Below are positions 48,925-62,700 of a stretch of 64,000 bases of DNA, piece by piece (the stretch's first letter is position 1; the number at the start of each line of letters is the position of its first letter). The stretch is from contig NC_135137.1 of NCBI RefSeq assembly GCF_051014445.1, forward strand, positions 29,513,501 to 29,577,500, in the 5' to 3' direction. The stretch comes from Colletes latitarsis (lineage: Eukaryota; Arthropoda; Insecta; Hymenoptera; Colletidae). The notes beneath the pieces were generated by a model. That model did no database searches. It saw only the letters and a program-made list of their open reading frames with translations, and was not told where the DNA came from. The translations under genes were made by a program, and so were the position numbers.

Positions 48925-50569
48925 CAAATTTGAATCTCTATTTCTGACAATCACTTCCAGATCGAAATAAATTTATTAATCATTCAATATCCAATGCATT
49001 AGCGTATAGTTAAGCGACGTGAAAAGCGGTGTATAAACGGCGTATAAGCGTTGCAGTTACAAACAAAAATGGTTTTGTGCTAGCCTCACAGTTTTCTCTG
49101 ATCATCCCTGTCGTCGTTTCGCTGTAATCGCATACTTAATTCAGCGTGTCCACGATCGGAGAAATATTAAACGCCAGTTTTTATTTCGGTATTACGTTCG
49201 TGGCGTTTCACGGTTCTCAACGGCTTGCGGTTCTACTGTGGAAAGAAAATTCCATTTCCTGGCCTTCAGCGTCGTCTTCAGATTTACATTCATCTTTATG
49301 GTTTGACGCGTGACGAACACGAAAGTGTCCGAGGAAAATACGCTTGGAATTCTTATACCGTTTCTCCAATGATTCAAACTGATTGCGATAACATATGTTG
49401 GATTACGGGATCGTGTTTCATGATGTCACGCTGTTATTTACAGCGTAGGTTGTGGAAAAATTGTTAAACCACGATAAGAAATAACAATTCACACGCTCTG
49501 GACTACTTTTATATTGTTATTGCTAAAATGCAGGTCGTTTTCTGGTTTTCTTTCGAGCATTGTTTATAATAGCTTCTTCAAACTTTGCACATTTATACGC
49601 TTTTCAAGGATCCATGTACTTTCACGTAAAGAAATATATAAACTAAAAGACTTCGACGAATAACAGCTCTCCTAATGTTTACGATTTTTGAATTTTCTAG
49701 GTTTAAAACCACGAAATAGCAAAGCGTCATTAAATAAAATAAAAGCATATATTGAAAATTGTTTAAATTACGACGTTTTAGAAAAAGATAGTGAAATTTT
49801 ACAAAACACAATGGAACACTTTTCTAAACAGGGAAAATGCAAATAATTATACTCCCAGTAACAAAAATATATCTGCTCTATTCATGAATTAAATTTTTCA
49901 AAGATCGATTAATCAGTATTAGGATTTTCAAGGTTACTATAAAGAAAAACATAATCAGTCTGAATTTATATTCAAACTATTAAATTAAACATATTAAATT
50001 ATCAATGGATTCTTAGTCAGTGACTGCAACATCACTGATTTTACCAAACCATAATTTTGGTCAAAAATTAATGTTTGAACGAATAGTACATAGCCATAAG
50101 AATACATAGTAGACTTAAAACTCAATGACTTTATATCTCATGCGAATCTAGGACGGTTCCATTCATGGTTAAAGGCTATTTGTGCAATGTTTCATTCTAG
50201 TTGCATTACTTGTCGAACAACGTGCTAATCGATTCATGACTGTTCGATCCACACCGTTTCCAATCAGTTCGGTTCAATCGTAAACCCACGTTTCGGTAAC
50301 GGTAATGCATGTAAATACCATTGCACCGTTCATACAAATTGTCGATTATAGAACAGAAATCACTGTGCGTTATTCAGTGCAAGTTAAACATGCGTATTTT
50401 CGTGCATGCAACATCGCGTTGCAACGTAAACGGAAACGCGATTGAAAGAAGTAATTGTGAACGAATGGACTTCGAAGAAATACTTACGAAGTACTGTAAG
50501 TAGCTATAAAGAACGACCCTGAATAATATTCACGATGTATCAAAAACAAACTACGCTTTCGCGAATTGT
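48925..50569. other. Upstream region, nothing supported
   Basis: Mixed composition with small GC-richer patches (48990-49460, 50200-50480). Chance frames up to 80 codons show no domain features. Confidence 0.35.
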
Positions 50570-51050
50570 AATACTATTAATTTTTAATATAAACGATGCA
50601 AAATCTTGAACAATAATGAAATAAACTTTTTACAAAATTCGAATCACTGAACTTTGTTATCCAGAGGCATTCTTTATAGTATAAATTACCTGAAAATTAG
50701 ATGAATTTTATCTAAAACAGGAATAATTTTTGTCTATGATTATGAAATATTATAAACCTCTGTGAGTGGTTCTTAATCTTGATTTTCTGACTATTCAAAC
50801 TGGACAATAAATACTATTAATTTTTAATTTATACAAAATCTTGACCAATAATGAAATAAATTTTTGAAGAAATTCTAATCACTGAACTCTGTTATCTAGA
50901 GGCATTCTTTATAATATAAATTACATCAAAACTAGATGATTTTTATCTAGAACAGGAATAATTTTTGTCTATGATTATGAAATATTATAAACCTCTGTCT
51001 ACAATAGTGACTTTGAACCTTGATTTTTTGATTATTCAAACTGAACAATA
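50570..51050. repeat. Tandem duplication, 240-bp unit, two copies
   Basis: AATACTATTAATTTTTAAT begins at 50570 and 50810. Both copies share AGAGGCATTCTTTATA, TTTTTGTCTATGATTATGAA and end at an AACAATAAAT-like stretch. Confidence 0.85.
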
Positions 51051-51189
51051 AATCTTGTAAAATTTCGTATGCAAAAATTATTGGATTAAATATTAATTTA
51101 TTTTAAACGTTGCAACCTTGTGTCTTTTTCGGTCCTCCAAATTGCTAAAAATTGTTAGAATTGAGAACTATCTTAGAATTACAGAGTCA

Positions 51190-51490
51190 TGAGTGTTGAA
51201 TTTCAAGCACCACGAGTATCGTCGGTGTCAAGAGTCTTCCGAGTCTTACATAATTTCAAGGTCGTCGGGATACAGCTTTACGAGCTGCAATTCGTCGATA
51301 TCAAATTTCATGAATCGAAAGTCTTTGGTATTAAATTTCACGATCGGGAGGATCGTGGGTATCAAGTTTCATGAATCGGGGTTGTCAGTATCGAATTACA
51401 GTAATCTTGTTACCAAATTTCATGACTCGGGGATCCTTGATAGCATGTTTCCATGAATCCGAGTCATCGATATCGAATTTCACGAATAAA
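51190..51490. repeat. Degenerate 36-bp minisatellite
   Basis: About eight units of the type TC(G/A)GTATCAAATTTCATGAATCG follow one another with 10-30% divergence. Both overlapping plus-strand frames here are products of the repeat. Confidence 0.7.
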
Positions 51491-53911
51491 AAATCAAAAG
51501 TAAGTATTGTGGATACTTGTTGATTTTTCTCTGTATCCAAATGTTTACGAGAGTGATTTAATTATTCGAGAAATGTAATTCAAACACTTGACTACGCTAT
51601 AGTTTTAGCGGTAGTTTATGTTCACAGTTATACATTAATAAATAACATATTCGTGACATTCATTGATCGAATACTTTCGATGAAAAATAATACAAAAACA
51701 GACTTTTCCTTTGTAAAACTATTACATTACTTTATAATATATTAATTTATTCCTAACTTTGAATTAAAATTTATCTCTTTTCAATCTTAGTAATGTCTAA
51801 ATAAATACAAATTACATTGTTAGAAATTTTCGAATTGTTTCAAAGATCACGTCAACTACTATAACAAAACTGTATCTAAAAATGTATCTTTGCAATAGGA
51901 GGCTTATCAGCTTTTAATCACAGCACTGTAATCAAGGTGATAGTGAGTATTCCATTGATTAAACTCCTAACGATGCAAATTTACCATTTGTATCGAAATA
52001 TTGACAGTTCCTCAAAGACAATTTTATAAAAAGAATTTTGATATAAATAAATAGAGGTACAAAAATGTTTTTTCACACCTTGGCCATTCATCATGCTTAA
52101 AGTATACCAGTACAATATATTACTTGTTCCATAATTTATTTACTCTGCATTGTTTTGACGATTTTATTTATAGTACCTCGTGTCGGGCGCATTTTAGTTC
52201 GCCGTAGGCTTTATCTTGCATTATATCATAATTAGTTATTTGTTACCGTAAATGTGTTTCTGAAAACGTGTTGACAGCAGATTGCCTAGAGCTATTTTCC
52301 CAGCAGACACTGTATGGTTGCTGTCTAATGATGAAAGAAACGATGACGTCAAAAGTTAAAGAAAGAAACTCGATAGTGTTGTAGTTTTTGTGTCGTTGAA
52401 CTCTTATAATTGAACTTTTATAAAAAAGTTATATAGAAATAGTACAAAATTATTACTTCGAGCTACTTATGAGATGCTTTGTTATTGATATTTTTGGAAA
52501 CTATTTAATTTAATGCAGAAAAAGAGTAATATTTTATGATATAATTACAAATCAAAATAAATACTGGAACTTTAAAATAAGCTACACTAACGTAAATTTT
52601 AATTTTGTATATGTTAAAACCATAGAAACAGAAAATAGTTATGATAATAATTACAAAGTTATCTCTTGAATAATTCTATATTTGTATATACAATAAATGA
52701 TAACAATTGAATAACACGAAATCGAATAATTTAATATCCGATACAAAATTACATGATTAATGACAGAGTAGGTTACAAGCAATATAGATGCAATTTGTCA
52801 TATTCTTCGACACATCAAATTACTGTTACACACTTTTTATTGTACACATCATAGAGGGAAATAATAACATTTCTAAAACGTGATTAGAACTTGAAATACT
52901 ACCTACTATTTTAATTGAAATATAATTCTACACACCTATAATACATAACTTGCAACATCGATTTTAAACAACCGTGAAATGTCCACATTTTCAACGCATT
53001 AAATATTTAATACTCTCGCGTTCACTTTACGAAAACGTTGCCTTAACTCAACAAATTATTATTCAACAAACCACCGTACGCGCCGCCCATGATCTTCATC
53101 AACATTCTCGATCTCGTCGGAAGTAGATCACACTTCCATGAATTCCGTTTAAATACAAGCTGCATTTTCTCAGCTCCGTCGTTCCGTTTCCATGGCATCG
53201 CGTACGTGCGAAAATAATTACCAGCCACACGTATTTCCCCAATTATTTCGACCTGCCTTCGAAATGCGCAACGTGCCACATTTCCTTAACTTCAATCCAT
53301 CGCGTCCGTGAAACTAACGATCGACTCCATTTTCGAGGTCGAGATTTGTTCCCACGGCACACAATGGGCCAGATAAAAAATTTTAGTGACATTTTATTAT
53401 AGGAGATTTCTATTGAATATTTATACCGCGCTATAATTTTATGAATGTTAATTTATGTGCAAAAGGGTTGGAAGTGTTTTTGTTCGAATCGAAATGGATA
53501 ACCAGGGACAGCGAGACAACAAAGAGTATGAAACGAGTGATTGTAAGAGGTAGACGTGATTCTAATTTGTGTTTCCAATTATTAATTTATGTAAAAAGTT
53601 TGTGTGTGTGATTCAAATTTGGTTATATAATTATGTGTATGTTCAATTCGTTTTCCTCAAATAAATTCTCTTCGTTAAATCCTACATTAGTATAACTTTT
53701 GAACCATTAAAGGTATCAAAGAACGGTTTGCATAGAAAGATATTAAAAAATTCTCACGCTTTAATAATGCATAGAATATTTTGTAGTTACTTTTACTATG
53801 TCTAATTAATTTTATATTTATGTTTATTCAATTGGCCTCTGCAATGTTTTAAATGTGACTGTTTCACTCAAATGTAGCAAAATAAACCAGAAGTGTATTC
53901 CTTATTTTATA
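51491..53911. other. Upstream region, nothing supported
   Basis: AT-rich, apart from a GC-richer patch at 53050-53350. No repeat family, exon or RNA gene was recognised. Confidence 0.35.
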
Positions 53912-55229
53912 GAGGGTGTTCGGCCACCCCTGGGAAAAATTTTAATGGGGGATTCTAGAGGCCAAAATAAGACGAGAATCAAGAATACCAATTTGTTGAT
54001 GGAGGCTTCGTTAAAAAGTTATTAACAATTAAATTCAAAAATTTCAAATCGTTCTGGAAAAATTATTTTTGGTTGCGGGGGTCAATTACAATCATTTTTG
54101 GTGAATACACATACTTTCGAAATCCCACCCACTTTCGAGAAAAATATTCGAGTAAGTGCTGAAAGTTTTGGGTGAAAAAAAGACTTTCGAATCGTCTTGG
54201 AAAAATTATTTTTAGTTTCAGGGGTCAATTGCAAGTATTTTTGGTCAACAGATATACCCCCGAAATCCTACTCAGTTTCAAGAAAAAATTCGAGTAGGTA
54301 CTGAAATTTTTAGACGAAATTAAAAAATTTCAAATCATACTAAAAAAATTATATTTAATTACAGTGGGCAATTACAATCATTTTTGTTCATGATACATAC
54401 CCCCGAAATCCTAATCATTTTCGAGAAAAAAATTCCTTACCGAAAATATAATTTCTGGCTAGAAATGTCTGCCCGAATTTTCATGCGAATCTTTAAAACG
54501 TCATAACTTCTGAACGGATTGGACGATTTTAATGTTTAAAAAAGCAAACTACGCGTATTTTGGTAGAAAATATGTACAAATCGCAAAAATATTGGAAAAG
54601 TTGGTCCTTGACTTCGCAAAATGAGAAAAACCCCATAAAAATGGTCCATTTTTCAAACAGCCATAACTCCTACAATAGTGAATATATTTTTATGAAACTT
54701 TTTTCTGAAGTAGAGCTAATAGCTACCGACAAAAAAGTATTAGACAACTTTTCTGTAGGGCATCAAATAAAATTATCAAAAATGAAAAACTAATTTTTAA
54801 GAAAAATCGACAGCTGCTTAAATTTTTCGGCGAAAAAAAAAATTCCAAATCGTTCTGGAAAAATTATTTTCGGTTGCGGGGGTCAATTACAATAATTTTT
54901 GGTGAATAAACCTACCCCCGAAATCCTGCTCACTTTCTAGAAAAAAATTCGAGAAGGTATAAAATTTTTCGACAAAATTAAAAAATTTCAAATCGTTCTG
55001 ACAAAATTATTGTCGGTTGCGGAGGTCAATTACAATAATTTTTGGTGAATAGACATACCCCCGAAATCCTACTCAGTTGCGAGAAAAAAAGTCAGTACGG
55101 GCGGAACTTTAAACGTTAATAACTTTTTAACGAAGCCACCATCAACAAATTAGTATTCTTGATTTTCGTCTTATTTTGGCCTCTAGAATCCTCTATTAAA
55201 ATTTTTCCCAGGGATGGCCGAACACCCTG
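53912..55229. mobile_element. TA-flanked miniature transposon, copy 3 (longest, reverse of copy 1)
   Basis: The left tip GAGGGTGTTCGGCCACCCC follows TA and the right tip GGCCGAACACCCTG precedes TA. About 105 bases at each end (GGCCAAAATAAGACGA... and GAGGCTTCGTTAAAAAGTTA) are inverted copies. Inside are several units with CCCCCGAAATCCTA and the same unique core (about 54430-54810) as copy 1, in the opposite orientation. A 77-codon frame at 54560-54793 lies in the core but its counterpart in copy 1 is broken, so I do not call it a gene. Confidence 0.8.
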
Positions 55230-56229
55230 TATATGTTATTTTCTTAGACAATTTATATTGAAAAACATTTAGTTTTTGGATTATATAGAAATATATAATA
55301 TTATTCCAAATAATATTATTAAACACTGTAACAAAATGTGTATTATATAGGGAGGATACCTTTGATTTTTGAAATTCTGCTGTCCTTATTTGACTAATTG
55401 CATAGCTTCAAGATCAAATAATTTTCTTTTCCTTTTGTATGATTTTCATTTTTCGAGCGTCAAACGTACATTTGAAAATGTTAAAGCTATAATTTATAGT
55501 TAATTTTACCAATTCTTTCATTTTTAAGATCAGTAGATGTTCAATTGATTAAAAATCGATATGTGAAAGTTCATTTTCGGTAAAATATCACTAAAATCTT
55601 TGATCCAGCCCACTGTACGGCAGCGTTGTTTGCCAAACCGTTTTCTCTCGATAGAAATTCTTGCGATATCGCTTAAATATACATCGAGAGCTATGCAAGT
55701 CAGTTTCACGTACCGGTGTAAATTACTAGTAATTAAAGTGGAAGTTATTGCTATGATAGGCAAGGTCCGTTTCGGGGCACGTTTCGCGGTTACCGACAAT
55801 CGTTTTCACGATTAGAAACACGGTAAGCAAAGAACTGTTAAAGCCCGCCGAGCTCGACGATTAGATTAGCGCGCGGGAAACTGGCACCCACGCGATCCTT
55901 TGACAGACTTTGATCGTCGCGCAGGTAACTATACGCTCGGGCTTAAAAATAATTAGAGATGCTGGTCCGTCTCGTAATTCGCGTGGGCGTGCGCAACGGT
56001 ACATAGCGGCTGTTGCACAGTTATCCAGGCAACCGGTGGAAATATAATTGACGATCACCGGGATCCAGCTAATAGATCGCAATATAGAAATTAGCATTTA
56101 ACGTTGCTCGTTAATCGATGAATCCCCTCATGGATAACTAATGATCTCTGTTGAATGCTCCGGAAATACATACATACGTATCTACAGTCGTCTCGTTCTC
56201 GTAATTTTGAAGGTATATTCAATTTTTTT
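55230..56229. other. Upstream region, GC-richer block without gene
   Basis: Two chance frames (89 codons minus, 71 codons plus) overlap at 55530-55815, and a 78-codon minus frame covers 55861-56097. None has recognisable motifs. Confidence 0.35.
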
Positions 56230-56454
56230 ATCGATACTGGAACTATCGATAATTATAGTGTGTTTATTTGTGTCAAAGAAATTTAAACGATAGATACATA
56301 CGTGAAGAAATGTATAATGCAATGGAAATAAGTGTTTATTTGTTCTGTTATAGAAAATTACAGTCAATTTTCAAACATTCGGTCTAATAAATTTTTTACA
56401 AATTTTATTAGGAATTACAAATGGGTCATTTTGAATGCCTTGATAGTTCTAATG
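56230..56454. mobile_element. piggyBac-like MITE related to 1140-1340
   Basis: The left end GATACTGGAACTATCG and right end TTGATAGTTCTAATG, followed by TTAA (56452-56455), are imperfect inverted repeats. The interior matches the fragment at 1.1-1.3 kb over about 190 bases. The left TTAA has been lost by substitution or could not be fixed. Confidence 0.6.
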
Positions 56455-56455
56455 T

Positions 56456-59400
56456 TAAGTTTGTGCGTCTACGTGGAGCTAAAATCGAGTTCGATTTAGA
56501 TTCGTGCAAACTGAATGTGAATAAAAATTATTAGAAACGGACCTTGTATCAATCATCTTTTCTTTTTTTTTTGTATTAAATACTACCGGTGGGGTCAATT
56601 CTTTCGAGGAGACAATTAAAAGAATAAAGAAAGGCTTCATAGATTTTTGAAAACTGAATGTAATATTATATTTTGAAAATTTCTTTTATTATATCATAAA
56701 ATTATAATTTCGTATCTGATTTTTTTTTATTATTTATTTATTATCGAATACGATATAGTTACAAAGCCAAAATGAATAAATAAATCGATTCTGCAAATAT
56801 ATTTAGAAACAACTATTCTAAATTATTATGATTCCATTAACAAATATGTAACTATGCACAATAAAAAGATTTATCCAAATATTATTCAGTTTGATAAGAG
56901 ATCGTTCATCACACATTCGTTCATAAATTAATGTATATCTAACTTGAAATAAATAACGAAGGATATTAAAAGAAAGAAATAAACAATACTAAATATATAT
57001 TTTTAATAGTACCATAATCCATAACTTTCTTTTAAATATCAATTATTGACACGTGTAAAACCGATGCATATTATTTCGTGTATGCATTTCACCACGTTGG
57101 ACCAATAAACTGCGCATAAACATTAATATCTAGATCCAGAGAATTATATTTGTGATTTACTGTTTCATATAAATATCCTCCAACAAGTAAATTCTACAAT
57201 TTCCAATGGCCAAATATTATTTTCATACCAGGCTTAAATCCACTTATTAATAACAAACAGCAATATCTCAGCAGAAATATCAGCTAATTAAATGATTACC
57301 GATAAATTTGATAACGGAATTGTATATTATTTGATTTTCTCGGGTAAACAATGTAGAATTAATTGAAATGCGTGTAAGGAGATTCATATTTTATAAATCG
57401 TGGGTATCATCAGATATAATGCAACAGATGTAATACAACCTCGATAACAATTATAAAGAAAAAAAACAATTTCAAAAGGAAGAACATTAGAAAGTCACAA
57501 AATTATACAAAAAAATGAATTAAACCTTATAAAAGCATGGATCTACATAATAATTTAAAAAATATGAATGTTCAAACCACAATACGATAAATTACAATTG
57601 AACCTAATAAACAAAATATAGTAATATGTCGAAGAAATAAGAAAGATAAAAATAATACCTGCGTCATACAATAAAATATAAATAATGTATTCGAATAATA
57701 ATAGCCTGCAGATTACTAATTCTACCAAGGCCGTTCAGTTATATTTTTTTTGAACAATAAATTTCTTTTGTGTATTTTAATCTCCTCCCCCATTCTGCGT
57801 AAGAAAGTATTAAAGGATCCTCGTCAAAAACAATCATTTGTTTGAAATACGTGAAAATGAAAATATCATTTCCTCGTTGTGAATTCGTTGTTCTTTTATT
57901 TATAACTTCCTCTCGCGGCGTAGCAATTTATTTAGCACAAAAACGCGTCTGGTACCGATTGTTATCGTCACGGCAAGAGTCGAATAAAGCGCGCGTTTAT
58001 ACGTGTATCCCACTGTCACAATCCGCGTAAACGTGCTTTATGGACCGTAACCAAACGCTATAGCCCGACAAGCTTCCAGTTTAAATCTTTTTTCGCCATT
58101 TCCCGATGTGCCAATTCAACTGCACGCCCACAAGTTCGGCGAAAATTGGAACATTAAATCTGCGTCGCGTGTACACGCGCGGCTTCGATACAGGATAAAT
58201 CAATTTCGGCTGGAAACCGCAACTATTCGAATATTTTGTAGGCATTCCAATATAAATAAACTGCGAATATCATTATGCAAATATTTGGGAAAACCACGAA
58301 CAGTTTAAACGCGGAGATTCTCTGGCCACATTTAAAATTGCCACTATAATGGTTGATGCAACTTCTCGTTAATTTTTTGCTCTATTCTTTAAATACAATT
58401 GTTTGATAATTAAACTTTATTTCGTACAGGTATCCATTAAACAGCAAAAATACCATGAAACAGAGAAGAACCACAGACACCAAAAAACAAATGAAGAAAG
58501 AAAAAAAAACACAGCTGAAAATAAATAAAATGATCTACGATGTTTGAAAGATTCGAAGGATCCAGCATTCGTAAAGTCCTGTTTGTAACTAACAAAATAT
58601 ATGTCTATTAATTCATACTTCATTGTATATTTGATTTTTTAGTTTTTGACTAAATGAAGAATTTACCAAGCATAATCGAATTAGTGTCATCACAGATCAT
58701 TTCCAAGTTCGTGAAGATTGAAATATTACTATGATCCGAAGCATGTACTGCATGTGTAATTAAATCCACTTGTCTGAACGAGAACTCTGGTTATTTGAAT
58801 GCAAAATTTGCAAGTAGGTAGGATAATCACTGTTATAAGATCTTATTCGATTATATAAACTTGTCCCCCTTTGGGTTCGTATTAATGAAGTTTCACTGTA
58901 CCAAGTAAATTCAGTTACCTAATCAAAGCAGTGCACAAACTACGAAAATACTCAAGTACTCTTATTATCAAATTTAGAAAGAAAATTAGCCTTGTTTGAT
59001 GTATAATGATATTCAAAGTTTACACATAGTGTACGAATATTTATAAAATATTTGAATATTAAATTCTAATAATCGAGTACTTAAATAGTCTTGAAATTAT
59101 ATTTACCAAAGTGAAATATTCAACTACAGGAAAAATTGACAAATGATTTTACGGTTTAGTGTGATTTATCAAGTCGTATGAAACATTGGCTATTAAACTT
59201 TTCTACGTAAACTTTTCTATGGTGAACAATAGCCGAGAAAATGGAAAGGTGGAATATGCACTGAGTTAAACGAGCACAGTTGCTAAACTCGTGTTAATCA
59301 AAAGCGTTCAAATTGGAAACGCACACTTTCTCAAGTTGAGAGTAGTTTGCTTTTAACCGCATCCCAATTCGCCTCGATTCTGTTTGGTTTAATATAATTG

Positions 59401-61519
59401 CATTTAAATGCAGTTTAGAGACATTTCCTACTCCATTAACACGTTGCGATTGCAACAGTTTATAAGAAGATTTACAATTATTATTTAGACTTCTCTACAA
59501 TCAGTTTATCTTGAAAAAATTGTTACTCAAACTAGCTTGATATTAATTAAAAAGAGTTTCCAACCTATGTTTTTCACAATTTTTTTCACATCTAATTGAA
59601 ATTGATTTTTGTCGTCCATTCTCAATGTTTGTATTGTTAATTTCATTAGAATCTTCTGCTATATTCTTTTACTACTATTATTTACACTTTTTTACAGTCA
59701 GTTTACCTTAAAAAAATTGTAACTCAAATTAATTAAGAAGAGTTTCCAACCTATGTTTTTCACATCTAATTGAAATTAATTTTTGTCGTCCATTCTCAAT
59801 GTTTGTATTGTTAATTTCATTAGAATCTTCTGGTATATTTTTTTTCAGTTCGACCAATACAAGTACTTTCAACTTTGTAATTCTTAAAACAATTTTCTTT
59901 TGAAAGAAAAAGACTTCAGCATTGAGTGAAAACGTATGAAAAATTTTATTTTACACGTGAAAAGCCTGTAAATTTTTGTTATTCGAACAAAAGTCATTGC
60001 ATCCTGATTTATATTTTTTTAAATTAGAAAATACGGACTCCGTCAACCGGTTATCACGCTTATCATCGGGATTCGCTTGCTTCTATGTTGAACGTCCAAA
60101 TGAATGAATTTATGGGCACCCGCCTGCGTATGTAACTAGAAATTAATAAGCCCTGTAAGCTGATTTTATTCAACGGGACAGCTATAAATTGTTTCATATT
60201 TGAAATTAACAGGTTTTTCTCTGTTGGTCGGTGAGAATAAATTAATTTCACATACAAAGACGACTATTAATAACATATAAGGGTCATTTATACGGATCTT
60301 TCTTTCCATTTACACATGATGTCCTCAAATTGAACGATCAAACTATGTCAGAGTGCTCTTTGAATAAAAATAAGACGAATAACGCAAATCTTGGATCTTT
60401 AAAGGCACAGTTTATTTCAAATAATAATTCATTTTTACTAATATTAATATTCTTGAGATGTCAGAGATGACACCTAAATTTTTAAATCACTTTAACAGGT
60501 CGAAAACTTTAACTGGACTTAAATGTATCATGGACTTGGAAAACAGTGACAATTAAATCTGAAATTTATACAATAATTCAAAAATGGAACATCGTTGAAT
60601 AAAAGCAGTATATTATACTACTAAAGAGACCTATTCAATACCCACGAAAATTGTTATTAATTTAAAAATTAAGATTAAAATGTTACATAAATGTAAATCC
60701 AACGTATCATCGTGTTTATAATCAAATTTTCATCGAGAACAGGTTGGTGATATTTATTTATTTCTTTGAGAATTAATTATAAACGAATATTTTTACCATG
60801 ACTTCTAGATATGGAATTATATAACTATTTAGCTATCAATTATGAATACTTCGGAACGAAAAAAAGTTACAGCACGTTGTCCACATTAGGCAATAGAAAA
60901 AAATGAAGTTAGAAATGTAGGTCATCAACTTGAGAAACCTGTCTTTGGTCACGGTAGGGCACCAAGGGCCTAAAACTCAGTTCACTGCGTTTCGAGACAA
61001 AATACTGGACCCCAAACTGTACATAATTCTATAGACATATTCTTTTACAATACAAACAATTTACAACACATACAACTTTTTTACTATATTCCGATTTTAT
61101 ATAAAATTTGACTATTTTCAGTCTTTACACAACGGAGAAATCTAATGTTTGCAAAATTAAATACAATATCGTATCTTCAACTCGACAAAAAAGTATAAAA
61201 ATTGTACAATATGGAAAAAAATAATTACATCGAAAGCTAAACTATCTAATCTAAGAATTCAATTGTAGATTGTTGAAAATTAAATAATTCAGAGTTTCTC
61301 GAAATGGTATTTTGGTGAATAAGCCTTTTCTCCAATCAAAATCCCGCTTTTCACGAATTAAAAATATGTAGTTTGATATTAAAAAACAGAAATGACCTTG
61401 AAATGACCTTTTCACATACGCCTTAAGTTTTCCTAACAAAATTATTTTCTATCCTGTACTATTTCATCTCTCTCTCATATACAACGATATTACTAAAAAA
61501 AATCAGCTTTCGTTCACGT
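56456..61519. other. Upstream region, gene-free
   Basis: AT-rich DNA with a GC-richer patch at 57850-58330. A two-copy duplication of about 196 bases (from 59495 and 59691) shares AGAGTTTCCAACCTATGTTT and CATTCTCAATGTTTGTATTG. No coding sequence was recognised. Confidence 0.4.
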
Positions 61520-61521
61520 TT

Positions 61522-61638
61522 ACCTTTCGTTCCTCAAAAACTTGTCGCGACAGTTATCAGATTCAAAAGTTTCTGAGTCGCCAGAGTCAAGGATGGGCTC
61601 GTCTTGGATGGCTGGAGGATCATAAAATGTACGCATCA
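61522..61638 (-). CDS. Weak candidate coding exon, acidic N-terminal-like peptide
   Basis: On the minus strand an ATG at 61636-61638 opens MRTFYDPPAIQDEPILDSGD followed by SETFESDNCRDKFLRNE, ending at a possible donor AAAG|GTAAAC in phase 2. The composition is acidic, polar and GC-richer than the surroundings, and the strand agrees with the tetraspan gene. However, the first visible tetraspan exon needs a phase-1 partner, so this cannot join it directly. The frame is also open further upstream for 111 codons in total. It could be the 5' exon of the gene with a missing middle exon, of another gene, or chance. Confidence 0.22.
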
Positions 61639-61855
61639 ACGTACGTACACACATATAGAGAACAAGCTCGTTCCGTACATTACGTAACGCGTATTTGCAG
61701 TGGGTGCAATGAGCATCAACGACGCCATTAACGGTGAATCCAGTGCCAAGACACAAGCTTGACCTTCGTCCCTGGACGTGGACGTTCCACGTTCGTTCGT
61801 TTCGTGCATCGACGCTAGTTTTATCGGTAACAGTACTAACGAACAAAAAGTTCAA

Positions 61856-62166
61856 TTAACGAGACGCGTCTGGTGCGGCATCCGCGGTAATTAAGCGGCA
61901 GCGGCCACAACGAAGGAATTTTCCTATTGGATTCTCCACTGAAAGGCGAAATTGATGCGACGATCACGACCAGCGAACTCTTCTATTTCCATGCAATTTG
62001 CGATTTTGTATCGGGATCCGGTTCTAATTGGACGCGGCTCGAGATAGATCGTCCGTAAGTGGCAAAATGAAGCGACTTCGTGACGGACAGACATCTCACG
62101 AATATGTATACACAAAGTGAAAAATCATTCCAAACGTTTATGCACGCCTGACTTGCAAGACCGTAG
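61856..62166. other. GC-richer stretch, nothing supported
   Basis: Only a 63-codon minus frame (61924-62115) without features is seen. Confidence 0.3.
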
Positions 62167-62292
62167 ATGCTGGTTGATAGTGTCGTACGTAGTTCGTTTA
62201 CTTCAGCAGCCGACGCGGATGATTTATTTTATGGTACCTTATCCGACGAGGAATCTTTTGCGTTACTGACGTCTTCCAGTTTGTACGATTAA
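62167..62292 (+). CDS. Candidate small ORF, 41 codons, acidic
   Basis: ATG at 62167 to TAA at 62290-62292. The product starts MLVDSVVRSSFTSAADADDL and contains DEESFALLTSSS. The run of Asp/Glu with Phe/Tyr and Leu resembles acidic N-terminal leaders of cut-and-paste transposases, like the remnant near 13.05 kb, or a free small peptide. No splice or promoter evidence. Confidence 0.22.
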   Translation: MLVDSVVRSSFTSAADADDLFYGTLSDEESFALLTSSSLYD

Positions 62293-62700
62293 GGATAACG
62301 ATGATTTTCAAATCTGCTCCTAGGAACTCTCGCCGGTCGATCGAAACTGTTTAATTAATTTTGTTATTTTTCTTGTTGCTGTCAGAGCTATCGATGTAAA
62401 CAAATATTCCTCAGTTTGTATCAAATTTTATTCCTGTTTTTCCTAATTTAAAATTCCAAGAGACATACCACGTTTAATGATTTTTGTTCTTTTATATTAT
62501 TTTGTGAAAATTTCTTCTTTTAAATGTATTCGAAGTAGAATAATGTAATTGTCACCTGATAATTTTAATTAAACCGTACAATGTGTTATAGTTGAGGACA
62601 GTAAATAATTGTAATTAGTCAATAAATAAGTACATGGATAAATTAATATAGTAAATATTGTAATAATAAGTAAATATTAACCTCTTTCCTTGCTATTTAA

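Noticed and set aside
54560..54793. 77-codon frame in the core of the third TA-flanked transposon
   Set aside because: The equivalent sequence in the copy at 7 kb does not keep the frame.
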